In this document: in pieces, positions 1-7,044 of the stretch | How positions within the stretch are numbered: the stretch's first letter is position 1 | Layout of the letters: each line of letters begins with the position of its first letter | Origin: CAWAPS01 sp963783945 | Lineage (GTDB): Bacteria; Actinomycetota; Acidimicrobiia; Acidimicrobiales; Palsa-688 | Direction of reading: 5' to 3' | Assembly: GCA_963783945.1 (NCBI GenBank) | Contig: CAWAPS010000025.1 | Location: forward strand, 62,001 to 126,000 | DNA: 64,000 nucleotides | Position numbers and translations under genes: made by a program | The notes under the pieces: model-generated | The model's database searches: none | What the model saw: only the letters and a program-made list of their open reading frames with translations | Told to the model about the DNA's origin: nothing

Positions 1-435
1 GGCTCAAGCAGGCCAAGGAGCCGGTGCGGGTCTTGATCGCGGCCGAGCAGGACCGGGGCTCCGACGTGCTCCTTCCGCCTCTACACCGCTCTCGGCAATC
101 GCATCCACCTCGAGCGGCGATGGGGTGATCCGGCGATCCTGACCGAGGCCCTGGAGGAGGCCGGTCTCCCCGCCAGTCTGGCCAGCGCCGCTAAGAGCAC
201 CGAGTATGACGAGGCTCTCCGCAAGTCCCACGAAGAGGGCATGGCCCTGGTCGGCAACGACGTCGGCACCCCGGTCATCGCGGTCGACGGCAACGCCTTT
301 TTCGGCCCGGTCGTCACCCCGTTCCCCAAGGGTGAGTCCGCCGGCCGGTTGTGGGACGGGTTCCGGCTGGTTTCCAGCATCCCGGGCTTCTACGAGATCA
401 AGCGCAGCCGGGACGAGGCCCCGACCTTCGACTGA
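1..435 (+). pseudogene. Mycothiol-dependent reductase (Rv2466c/DsbA family), 5'-truncated and frameshifted
   Basis: C-terminal part of a DsbA-like thioredoxin-fold protein resembling the mycothiol-dependent nitroreductase Rv2466c. The 5' end, with the CPWC active site, lies outside the window. The fragment shows the family sequence PVRVLIAAEQ in one frame, then FRLYTALGNRIH, the cis-Pro loop GNDVGTPVIAVDG, FFGPV and the ending EIKRSRDEAPTFD in the next frame. The switch occurs at base 72: skipping one base in the CC run at 71-72 restores a continuous protein. This is either a sequencing insertion or a recent inactivation. Family assignment is from remembered similarity to Rv2466c. The next gene is convergent. 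Confidence 0.75.
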
Positions 436-482
436 CCCGACGCTCGACTGTCAGCGGCGCGGCGGGGCCGGCGCCGCGCCGA

Positions 483-1304
483 TCAGCGACGGCCGCGCCG
501 CACCACTCGGGCCAGCACCCCCTCGTAGGCCGGCCCGCCCAGCCGGGCCACCGCGTCGATGAAATAAGCGTCGGCCCCCACCAGCACCCGGGCCTTGCCC
601 CGGTCGACGCCCCGCAGGATCGTCGTCGCCGCCCGCTCCGGGCTGGTACGCGCCATCCGCCCGAACCGGGTGACCAGCTGCTCCCGTTCCTCTGCGCTCA
701 CCCCCGAAAACCGGCCGCTGGCCGCAATGCTCGTCCTGACCCCACCGGGATGCACACAGGTCACCGTCACCGGCCGGCCCTCGATGATCATCTCCTGGCG
801 CAGCGCCTCGGTGAAGCCCCGCACCGCGAACTTGGCCGCGTTGTAGGCGCTCTGGCTCGGCGCCCCGATCAGGCCGAACACACTGGACATGTTGACCAGA
901 TGCCCATCCCCCGAACTTATTAGGTGCGGCAGGAACGCCCGGCTCCCGTGCACCACCCCCCAGAAGTTGATCCCCATCAGCCAGTCGAAGTCCTCCCACG
1001 CCATGGCCTCACTGGTCGACACCACCGCCACCCCGGCGTTGTTGACGACCAGGTTCACCACCCCGAAATCGCCCGCCACCTCCGACGCGTGGGCCAAGAC
1101 TGCGGCCCGGTCCGCCACGTCGACCTGGTAGCCCCGCACCTTGACCCCGGCCCCACTGCACCACTCGACCGTTCCCTCCAACCCGGCCGGGTCGATGTCG
1201 GACAGGGCCAGGCTGGCGCCCCGGGCGGCCAGCTCCACCGCCAGGGCCCGGCCGATGCCCGAGCCGGCCCCCGTGACAACTGCGGTGGATCCGGAGTAGC
1301 GCAT
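483..1304 (-). CDS. SDR family NAD(P)-dependent oxidoreductase
   Basis: Classical short-chain dehydrogenase of 273 aa. The Rossmann motif TGAGSGIG is at residues 11-18, followed by NNAG, the catalytic serine in NMSSVFG and the YNAAK active-site motif. The open frame runs further upstream, but the Rossmann motif near residue 11 and an AAAAAGGGGGA ribosome-binding site just before ATG 1304 fix this start. The C-terminal 40 residues are Arg-rich. The substrate cannot be told; these enzymes oxidise or reduce a hydroxyl/carbonyl group with NAD(P). A palindromic element starts 22 bases upstream, in the region where the promoter should lie. Confidence 0.9.
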   Translation of the reverse strand: MRYSGSTAVVTGAGSGIGRALAVELAARGASLALSDIDPAGLEGTVEWCSGAGVKVRGYQVDVADRAAVLAHASEVAGDFGVVNLVVNNAGVAVVSTSEAMAWEDFDWLMGINFWGVVHGSRAFLPHLISSGDGHLVNMSSVFGLIGAPSQSAYNAAKFAVRGFTEALRQEMIIEGRPVTVTCVHPGGVRTSIAASGRFSGVSAEEREQLVTRFGRMARTSPERAATTILRGVDRGKARVLVGADAYFIDAVARLGGPAYEGVLARVVRRGRR

Positions 1305-1325
1305 ACGTCCCCCTTTTTCTACACC

Positions 1326-1458
1326 TGCGGCTGTTGCAAAACCCGCGTAAGAGAGAGGCCCGGCCGTTCGTGAGTCGCTCTGACTCCGTAGGATCACTTG
1401 AAATTTCCGGACGAACGACCGGGCCTCTCTCTTCAAGATTCTTTTTGCAACAGCCGCA
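1326..1458. repeat. 133-bp nested palindromic element (MITE-like)
   Basis: A perfect 16-base inverted repeat, TGCGGCTGTTGCAAAA, lies at 1326-1341 and 1443-1458. Inside it a second 23-base inverted repeat with one mismatch lies at 1349-1371 and 1411-1433 (core GAGAGAGGCCCGG), and a small GAGTC/GACTC hairpin sits in the loop. There is no coding potential and no clear target-site duplication. The layout resembles a MITE or solo insertion-sequence ends; I do not recognise the family. It lies between divergent genes and could also act as a bidirectional terminator or a structured leader. Confidence 0.7.
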
Positions 1459-1554
1459 CCAGTGCCCTTGACTCTCCCGTTACAGGAGGGTGGACGCTCG
1501 AATAGCCGAGCCACCCCGGCCGGCTCCCACAGCAAAGAAAGAGGGCACATCCTC

Positions 1555-1917
1555 ATGAGCGCACCCCTCATCGCCGTTTCCGTCGACTGCGCCAACGCCG
1601 GCAAGCTGGCCGGCTTCTGGGCCGAGGTCATGGGCCGCCCCGTCGACCCCGACCCCAGCGAGGGCTTCGCCGCCATCGGCCTGGCCTCCGGCGGCGACGG
1701 CGGCCCGGCCTGGATGTTCCATCAGGTCCCTGAAGCCAAGCAGGCCAAAAATCGGGTCCACGTGGATCTGGGCGCCGCCGACCTCGAGGCCGAAGTCGAC
1801 CGCATCCTCACCCTCGGCGCCACCCGGGTGGCCGACATCGACGAGGGCGGCTACCGCTGGACGACCCTTCTCGACCCGGAGGGCAACGAGTTCGATGTGG
1901 TGGCCATGCCCGGCTGA
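1555..1917 (+). CDS. VOC/glyoxalase-like protein
   Basis: 120-aa single-module vicinal-oxygen-chelate protein of the short actinobacterial type. Visible features are the N-terminal strand APLIAVSVDC, the helix AGKLAGFWAEVMG, the central segment NRVHVDLGAADLEAEVDRI and the C-terminal DPEGNEFDVV signature with a glutamate usually contributing to the metal site. ATG 1555 is chosen because the fold begins immediately after it and an AAAGAAAGAGGG purine tract precedes it. The substrate is unknown; relatives include glyoxalases, dioxygenases and antibiotic-binding proteins. Confidence 0.85.
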   Translation: MSAPLIAVSVDCANAGKLAGFWAEVMGRPVDPDPSEGFAAIGLASGGDGGPAWMFHQVPEAKQAKNRVHVDLGAADLEAEVDRILTLGATRVADIDEGGYRWTTLLDPEGNEFDVVAMPG

Positions 1918-1948
1918 CCCATGCCCGCGGCCGCAGCAGGCCGCCCCG

Positions 1949-1954
1949 TAGAGT
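1949..1954 (+). promoter_or_regulatory. Predicted leaderless -10 box (TAGAGT)
   Basis: TAGAGT followed by exactly six bases and then ATG 1961. This spacing puts the transcription start at the initiation codon. There is no Shine-Dalgarno sequence before this start. Confidence 0.6.
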
Positions 1955-1960
1955 GCCCCC

Positions 1961-3856
1961 ATGCCGCAAGAGGAGCCCGAGCGCCGGCGGACGCACGCCC
2001 TCGGTGCGGCATGGCGGGCCCTCATCGGCCCGCCCCTCCGGGCCCGCGACGTGGCCCAGGAGCAGATAACCCCGGTCCAGGGCCTCTCGGCGCTGTCACT
2101 CGACGCCCTGACATCGGTCGCCTACGGCCCCGAAGCGATCATCGTGGTGCTGGCTACCGCCGGCGCCAGCGCCCTGCACCTGGTCCTGCCGATCACCATC
2201 GTCATCGTCGTCCTGCTGGCCATTCTGGTGTTCTCCTACTGCCAGGTGATCGACGCCTATCCGGGCGGAGGCGGGGCCTACGCCGTGTCCCGGGACAACT
2301 TCGGCGCCGGCGCCAGCCTGGTGGCCGCCGCCGCCCTGGTGGTGGACTACACCCTCACCGTCGCCGTGTCCATCGCCGCCGGTGTCGGGGCCCTCACCTC
2401 GGCCTTCCCGTCCTTCTCCTCGGGCACCGTGCCCATCTGCTTGGGGATCCTGGCCGTCGTCACCATCCTCAACCTGCGAGGCCTGGGCGATGCCGCCCAC
2501 GCCTTTCTTCTCCCGACCCTGATCTTCATCGTCGGGCTGCTGGCCATCATCGCCATCGGCCTCATCCATCCGCTCAACGCCAATGGCCAGCTGCCCGGCC
2601 ACTCCACCATGCCGACCAAGAGCCTGGCCGCCGTCAGCGTGCTCCTGGTCCTCAAGGCGTTCTCCGCCGGCTGCAGCGCCCTGACGGGAGTAGAAGCCAT
2701 CGCCAACGGGGTCCCGGTGTTCAAGGAGCCCCGGGTGGCCCGGGCCCGCCGCACCGAACTGCTGCTCGGCGTGATCCTCGGCACCATGCTCCTCGGTCTG
2801 GCCGTGCTGGCCAACCGCTGGCACGTCGGCCCCCGCTCGGGCCAGACGGTGCTGAGCCAGATCATGATCCTCTCGGTCGGGAAGAACTGGGCCTACTACC
2901 TCGTCGCCCTCACCATCACCGTGGTCCTGGCCCTGGCCGCCAATACGTCGTTCGGCGGTCTGCCCATCCTGGCCAGCCTCCTGTCCCGGGACCACTACCT
3001 GCCCCACGCCTTTGCCCTCCGCGACGACCGGCAGGTCTTTTCCTACGGCATCTGGGTCCTGTCCGCCATGTCCGCCGCCCTGCTGCTCGCGGTGCGGGGC
3101 AACGTCCTGACCCTGATTCCGCTGTTCGCCATCGGGGTGTTCACCGGCTTCACCCTGTCGCAGAGCGGCCTGGTCGTGCACTGGTGGCGCCGGCGGCCCC
3201 CCGGTTGGCAGTACCGGGCGGTCATAAACGGCACCGGCGCCGTCATCACCGCCGTGGCCACCCTGGTGTTCCTCTTCACCAAGTTCACCGAAGGGGCATG
3301 GGTGGTGGTGATCGCCGTACCCGCGTTCATCTTCCTGTTCCTGCGCATTCACCGCTACTACAAGGGGGTCGAACAGGTCCTGGCCATCGGCCAGATCCCG
3401 CCCAAACCGTGCGGCCTCAAATCGAAAGTCATCGTCCCGGTGACTGGTATCTCCCGCCTCACCGAACGCGCCCTGTGCGAGGCCCTTTCCCTGTCCGACA
3501 TGGTGGTGGCGGTCTGCGTGGTGCTGGCCGACGGGGAGGAGGGCGACAAACGGGGCGAGGAGCTGCAGGCCGAGTGGACCGAGTGGGACCCGGGCGTTCC
3601 CCTCGAAGTGCTGCGAACGGAGTACGCGTCAGTAGTCCAGCCGATCGTGGCTTTTATCGACCAGGTCCGGCAGACCCACAGCGAGCAGGTCGTTGTCCTG
3701 ATCCCCGTAGTGGTGCCCCGCCAGGTCCGCTACCGGCTCCTGCACAATCACATAGACGCGGCCCTGTCGGCGGCCCTGCGAGGACGCACCGACCTGGTCG
3801 TGGCCCGGGTTCCGCTGGGCCTCGACGTTTCGGAGGAGACCGCCACCCACTCCTAG
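1961..3856 (+). CDS. APC-superfamily permease, KimA/YdaO-like
   Basis: 631-aa inner-membrane transporter of the amino acid/polyamine/organocation superfamily, about 12 membrane spans over residues 45-475 and a soluble C-terminal domain of about 150 residues. The first helix motif SLDALTSVAYGPEAI and the segment YPGGGGAYAVSRDNFG closely match the KimA/YdaO potassium-importer subfamily, which also has a cytosolic C-terminal domain; the size is similar. Potassium is therefore the likeliest substrate, by family inference only. The start is supported by a leaderless -10 box. The stop codon shares the tetranucleotide CTAG with the stop of the convergent gene. Confidence 0.8.
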   Translation: MPQEEPERRRTHALGAAWRALIGPPLRARDVAQEQITPVQGLSALSLDALTSVAYGPEAIIVVLATAGASALHLVLPITIVIVVLLAILVFSYCQVIDAYPGGGGAYAVSRDNFGAGASLVAAAALVVDYTLTVAVSIAAGVGALTSAFPSFSSGTVPICLGILAVVTILNLRGLGDAAHAFLLPTLIFIVGLLAIIAIGLIHPLNANGQLPGHSTMPTKSLAAVSVLLVLKAFSAGCSALTGVEAIANGVPVFKEPRVARARRTELLLGVILGTMLLGLAVLANRWHVGPRSGQTVLSQIMILSVGKNWAYYLVALTITVVLALAANTSFGGLPILASLLSRDHYLPHAFALRDDRQVFSYGIWVLSAMSAALLLAVRGNVLTLIPLFAIGVFTGFTLSQSGLVVHWWRRRPPGWQYRAVINGTGAVITAVATLVFLFTKFTEGAWVVVIAVPAFIFLFLRIHRYYKGVEQVLAIGQIPPKPCGLKSKVIVPVTGISRLTERALCEALSLSDMVVAVCVVLADGEEGDKRGEELQAEWTEWDPGVPLEVLRTEYASVVQPIVAFIDQVRQTHSEQVVVLIPVVVPRQVRYRLLHNHIDAALSAALRGRTDLVVARVPLGLDVSEETATHS

Positions 3857-4446
3857 CGCCCGCCGGATTGGGGATAGATGGTCTCGCCTCGGGCGAGCAT
3901 GGCGACAAACTTGTCGATTCTCGCCGCCCGGGTCGCCGGCCGTTTGGCCGTGCCGAGCCGGTACAGGATGGCGTAGCAGTTCTGGCCGCTGAGGGCGGCA
4001 AAGACCGCCTGGGCCCGGGGTTGGGCCTCGAGCGCCTCTTTCAGGTCGGCCGGCACCTCGATGGTGGCCGACCCGGCGTAGGCCGCCTCCCAGCGGCCGT
4101 CCTGTTTGGCCGAGTCGACCTCGGCCGCACCGGCGGCGTGCATTCGCCCGTCCGCCATCAGCTGTTCCGCCAGCGTCACGTTGTTCCTGGACCAAACGCT
4201 GCGCGCCCGCCTCGGGGTGAACCGCCGCAGATATGTGGCCGCGTCCCGCCGCCCCGTCTGTCCGTCGATCCACCCGTAGCACAGGGCCGCTTCGAGCGCG
4301 TCGGGGTAGCTCAGGCTGGTCGGGTCGGTGACCCCCTTCTTGGCCAGCACCAGCCTCACCCCGGCGCCGTCCCCGTGGTGGTCGTCCAGCCATGCCCTCC
4401 ACGCTGCGGCGTCGGGCACGAGCAATTCCGGCGGATTGGTGGCCAT
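3853..4446 (-). CDS. YdeI/OmpD-associated family protein
   Basis: 197-aa soluble protein of the COG4430 YdeI family. Typical family segments are visible: the N-terminal WRAWLDDHH region, SYPDALEAALCYGWIDGQTG, YLRRFTPRRARSVWSRNN and the C-terminal RAARIDKFVAMLARGE helix. Members have been linked to bacteriocin and peptide resistance, but the biochemical role is not established. The length matches the family. It ends convergently inside the stop of the permease, a four-base overlap. Confidence 0.88.
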   Translation of the reverse strand: MATNPPELLVPDAAAWRAWLDDHHGDGAGVRLVLAKKGVTDPTSLSYPDALEAALCYGWIDGQTGRRDAATYLRRFTPRRARSVWSRNNVTLAEQLMADGRMHAAGAAEVDSAKQDGRWEAAYAGSATIEVPADLKEALEAQPRAQAVFAALSGQNCYAILYRLGTAKRPATRAARIDKFVAMLARGETIYPQSGGR

Positions 4447-4493
4447 GTGCCATCTATCCTGGCATTCGCCTGAGATTTTGGAGGGAGGAAAAG

Positions 4494-4847
4494 GTGACCG
4501 TTGACTGGCCCCGCCCCCTTGTCCACTGGGAGATCGTGGCGCGGAACCCGGAGATCCAGGCCGCGTTCTACCGTGAGCTGTTCAACTGGGACGTGGGCGA
4601 TGGCGCCATCAGGTTCATCTCGCCCGGCCTCGGCGGGCCCGAGCCCGGGCCCAGCGGGCACATCCGGCAAGGCGACCGTAGCGGGGTGGTCCTCTACGTC
4701 CAGGTGCGGAATCTGGCCGCCTCACTGGTACGCGTGCCCGAGCTCGGCGGGCGGGTCGTGATGGAGGCGTTCGATATGCCGGGTGGGCCCACCCTGGCTA
4801 GCGTCGAGGACCCCGAGGGCAACCCGCTCACCCTCGTGCAGCAGTGA
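4494..4847 (+). CDS. VOC/glyoxalase-like protein
   Basis: 117-aa vicinal-oxygen-chelate protein. It opens with VHWEIVARNPEIQAAFYRELFNW, the usual first beta-alpha unit of bacterial glyoxalase-like proteins, and closes with VEDPEGNPLTLVQQ. GTG 4494 is chosen because it is preceded directly by the strong ribosome-binding site GGAGGGAGGAAAAG and because the fold begins there, although the frame is open further upstream. It is not an obvious paralogue of the VOC gene at 1555. The substrate is unknown. Confidence 0.85.
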   Translation: MTVDWPRPLVHWEIVARNPEIQAAFYRELFNWDVGDGAIRFISPGLGGPEPGPSGHIRQGDRSGVVLYVQVRNLAASLVRVPELGGRVVMEAFDMPGGPTLASVEDPEGNPLTLVQQ

Positions 4848-4854
4848 CGCCGCG

Positions 4855-5148
4855 TCAGTCCAGCTCGTAATAGCGGGCCGAGCGGACCGATCCCGGCTCC
4901 ACGAACGACATGAACTCCTGGGTCGGCTGGTCCTGACCCCACCTGGCCTCGCAGGCGTCGGCGTCGGCGTCGGACTTCCACAGATCGATGACCGCCCACC
5001 CCTCGTCCCGCGAGCCGGCCCGGGCCGTGGTGCGTCTCATCAGCCCGGGTTGCTGGTAGGCGAATTCAGCCTGCACCCGCTTGTCCGCCGCCAGGAATGC
5101 TTCCTCGTCGGCAGCGTCCCGCAACTTGAACGTCAGGATGTCGATCAC
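4855..5148 (-). CDS. Small dimeric alpha-beta barrel-like protein (ABM/EthD-type), hypothetical
   Basis: 97-aa protein beginning VIDILTFKLRDAADEEAFL and containing LMRRTTARAG and AVIDLWKSDADADACEARW. This pattern suits the ferredoxin-like dimeric alpha/beta barrels of antibiotic-biosynthesis monooxygenase or EthD type, but no catalytic residue can be named. The GTG start at 5148 overlaps the stop of the upstream ArsR gene in the sequence GTGA, indicating translational coupling. It is therefore probably co-regulated with, and perhaps autoregulated by, the ArsR protein. Confidence 0.72.
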   Translation of the reverse strand: MIDILTFKLRDAADEEAFLAADKRVQAEFAYQQPGLMRRTTARAGSRDEGWAVIDLWKSDADADACEARWGQDQPTQEFMSFVEPGSVRSARYYELD

Positions 5149-5468
5149 TTCGCCGCCACCGATCCGATGACCGCCTCGAGCAGCCCGGGAAACCGGGCGT
5201 CCACCTCCTCGTGGCGCAACGAGACGTAGCGCCTGACCCCATCCACCCGGGTCCGGGTGACGCCGGCCTCCCTGAGCACCTTCAGGTGGTGGGACATGGT
5301 CGACTTCGAGCAGTCCAGGCCGCCGGCCTCCTGGATGCTGCCGCAGCAGGCCTCGCCGACCGCCGCCAGGTACCGGACCGTGGCCAGCCGGCCCGGATCG
5401 GCCAGGGCCCCCAGCACGGTAGAGAGATCCAACTCGTCCCCGGACGGATGCGGCAGGTCGTCGATCAT
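5145..5468 (-). CDS. ArsR-family transcriptional repressor
   Basis: 107-aa winged-helix regulator. The core reads LGALADPGRLATVRYL, the recognition helix region STMSHHLKVLREAGV and the wing TRVDGVRRYVSLR. Three cysteines lie in or near the helix-turn-helix (CC at 40-41 and C in GLDCSKS), which might sense metal or thiol-reactive compounds. It is divergent from an efflux pump, and two identical-half-site palindromes lie in the 61-base gap between them, so it very probably represses both directions. The effector is unknown. Confidence 0.92.
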   Translation of the reverse strand: MIDDLPHPSGDELDLSTVLGALADPGRLATVRYLAAVGEACCGSIQEAGGLDCSKSTMSHHLKVLREAGVTRTRVDGVRRYVSLRHEEVDARFPGLLEAVIGSVAAK

Positions 5469-5482
5469 CAGGTCTCAGTATA

Positions 5483-5500
5483 GTTCGAATTTTGTCGAAC
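5483..5500. promoter_or_regulatory. ArsR operator candidate O1
   Basis: Perfect inverted repeat GTTCGA-N6-TCGAAC in the arsR-like/MFS intergenic region, 14 bases upstream of the ArsR start codon. A second copy with the same half-sites and spacer length has its centre 42 bases away, about four helical turns, so bound dimers would face the same side of the DNA. Confidence 0.75.
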
Positions 5501-5524
5501 TTAAGGTTCGACATCGATTAGAGT

Positions 5525-5542
5525 GTTCGATGATGCTCGAAC
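5525..5542. promoter_or_regulatory. ArsR operator candidate O2, covering the MFS start codon
   Basis: Second perfect GTTCGA-N6-TCGAAC palindrome. It spans the ATGATG start of the MFS gene. Just before it is TAGAGT (5519-5524), a possible -10 box five bases from ATG 5530. A repressor here would block transcription start directly. A lone GTTCGA half-site at 5506-5511 lies between the two palindromes. Confidence 0.75.
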
Positions 5543-7044
5543 AATCCACTCTACCTTCAGCCGGTACGAGCACCCCAGCGGTCCGCCTGCCCCTCGAGGA
5601 CACTGGGGACCCGCAACGCTGGCGGATGCTGCCTGTGATCCTGACCGCGACGTTCATGGCGCTGTTCGACTTCTTCGTGGTCAACGTCGCCGCTCCGTCG
5701 TTTCAGCAGGATCTGCACGCCAGCCAGTCCGAACTGCAACTGGTGGTCGGCGGCTACGCCTTCAGCTACGCCACCGGGCTGATCACCGGCGGCCGGCTGG
5801 GCGACCTGTTCGGCTACCGCCGGTTCTTCATCGGAGGGATGGCCGGGTTTGTCGTGGCCTCGCTGCTGTGCGGGGTGGCCCAGAATCCGGCTGAGCTGAT
5901 CGGGGCCCGACTGGCCCAGGGGTTCACCGCGGCGGCCATGGTGCCACAGGTGCTGGCTTTGATAACCGCCAGTTTCCCCGTGCGCGAGCGGCCCCGGGCC
6001 TTATCGTATTTCGGGATGGTCATCGGGGCCGGGTCGGTGGCCGGTCAGATCATCGGCGGCCTACTCCTCGAGGCCAACCTGTTCGGGTGGGGATGGCGGA
6101 GCATTTTCCTGGTAAATGTGCCGATAGGGATATTGGCGATCGGGTTGGCCCTGCGCCTGGTGCCCCACAAGCGGGCCGTGCGCCGGCCCCGGCTCGACGT
6201 CGTGGGCGCGGTCGGGGTGTCGATCAGCCTGGCCCTGGCCCTGGTGCCGCTGGTGCTCGGGCAGAGCGAGGGCTGGCCGACGTGGGCCTGGGTCTCACTG
6301 GCGTTGTCGGTGCCGGCCATGGCCCTCACGGTGTGGTGGGAGCAGAGGTTGGGACAGAAGGGCGGAGAGCCTCTGGTCAACCTGGGGCTGTTCCGGCGGC
6401 GGAGCTTTTCGGCTGGGATAGCGGTCAACGGGGCGTTCATGGCCTACTTCGGCAGCTTCATGCTCGGCCTGACCCTCCTGCTGCAGAACGGATTGGGCCT
6501 GGACCCGCTGCAGTCCGGCCTGACCTTCGGACCGCTCGGGGTGTCGTTCGCCCTGACGTCGATAGGCAGCGCCCGGCTGCGAAACCGGTTCGGGACCGAC
6601 ATCATCAGCGCCGGAGCCGTAATTGCCGCCTTAGGACTGGTGGTGCTGCTGGTCGAGCTGCAGGCGTTCCCGTCGTCGGTGAGCGCCGTCACCCTGGTCC
6701 CGTGCATGTTGCTCATGGGCGTGGGCAACGGGATGGTTCTGCCCAGCCTGATCGGAGCGGTCCTCACCGGGGTCAAGCCCGAGCAGGCGGGGGCGGCGTC
6801 GGGGATACTCACCACCGCTCAACAGTTCTCCAGCGCCACGGGGGTGGCGGCCCTCGGGGTGGTGTTCTTCGACGCCCTCGGCAGCGCGAGCGGCGGGGGC
6901 GACGCCGGCATTTCCGCCTACGTGCCGGCCATGACCCGGCTGGCGGTGTTCGACCTGGTTCTGGTGGGGCTGGCCATGCTGCTGTCCCGGCTGCTTCCCG
7001 GCACATCCCGATGGCGGGCTCAGCCTGCTGTTTCCACTTCGTGA
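5530..7044 (+). CDS. MFS drug-efflux transporter, DHA2 (EmrB/QacA) type
   Basis: 504-aa major facilitator transporter with about 14 predicted membrane helices. Motif A reads GGRLGDLFGYRRFF, helix 1 contains FMALFDFFVVNVAAPS typical of EmrB/QacA proteins, and motif C-like glycines appear in GSVAGQIIGG. It probably exports hydrophobic drugs or metabolites by proton antiport. ATG 5530 (or 5533) is chosen because it is the first start after the divergent regulator. No ribosome-binding site is seen, consistent with a leaderless transcript. The first helix begins about 35 residues in. Its tail overlaps the convergent FHA gene by 25 bases. Confidence 0.9.
   Translation: MMLEQSTLPSAGTSTPAVRLPLEDTGDPQRWRMLPVILTATFMALFDFFVVNVAAPSFQQDLHASQSELQLVVGGYAFSYATGLITGGRLGDLFGYRRFFIGGMAGFVVASLLCGVAQNPAELIGARLAQGFTAAAMVPQVLALITASFPVRERPRALSYFGMVIGAGSVAGQIIGGLLLEANLFGWGWRSIFLVNVPIGILAIGLALRLVPHKRAVRRPRLDVVGAVGVSISLALALVPLVLGQSEGWPTWAWVSLALSVPAMALTVWWEQRLGQKGGEPLVNLGLFRRRSFSAGIAVNGAFMAYFGSFMLGLTLLLQNGLGLDPLQSGLTFGPLGVSFALTSIGSARLRNRFGTDIISAGAVIAALGLVVLLVELQAFPSSVSAVTLVPCMLLMGVGNGMVLPSLIGAVLTGVKPEQAGAASGILTTAQQFSSATGVAALGVVFFDALGSASGGGDAGISAYVPAMTRLAVFDLVLVGLAMLLSRLLPGTSRWRAQPAVSTS

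Noticed and set aside
1326..1458. Intact insertion sequence
   Set aside because: The element is only 133 bp and has no transposase; only an end-like palindrome is present.
1921..4473. 850-codon plus-strand frame overlapping the permease
   Set aside because: Arg/Pro/Gly-rich shadow of the KimA-like gene; no start signal and no domain.
5483..5500. SOS box
   Set aside because: The half-sites are GTTCGA...TCGAAC with six-base spacing, the reverse of the LexA order TCGAAC-N4-GTTCGA; an ArsR operator explains them better.
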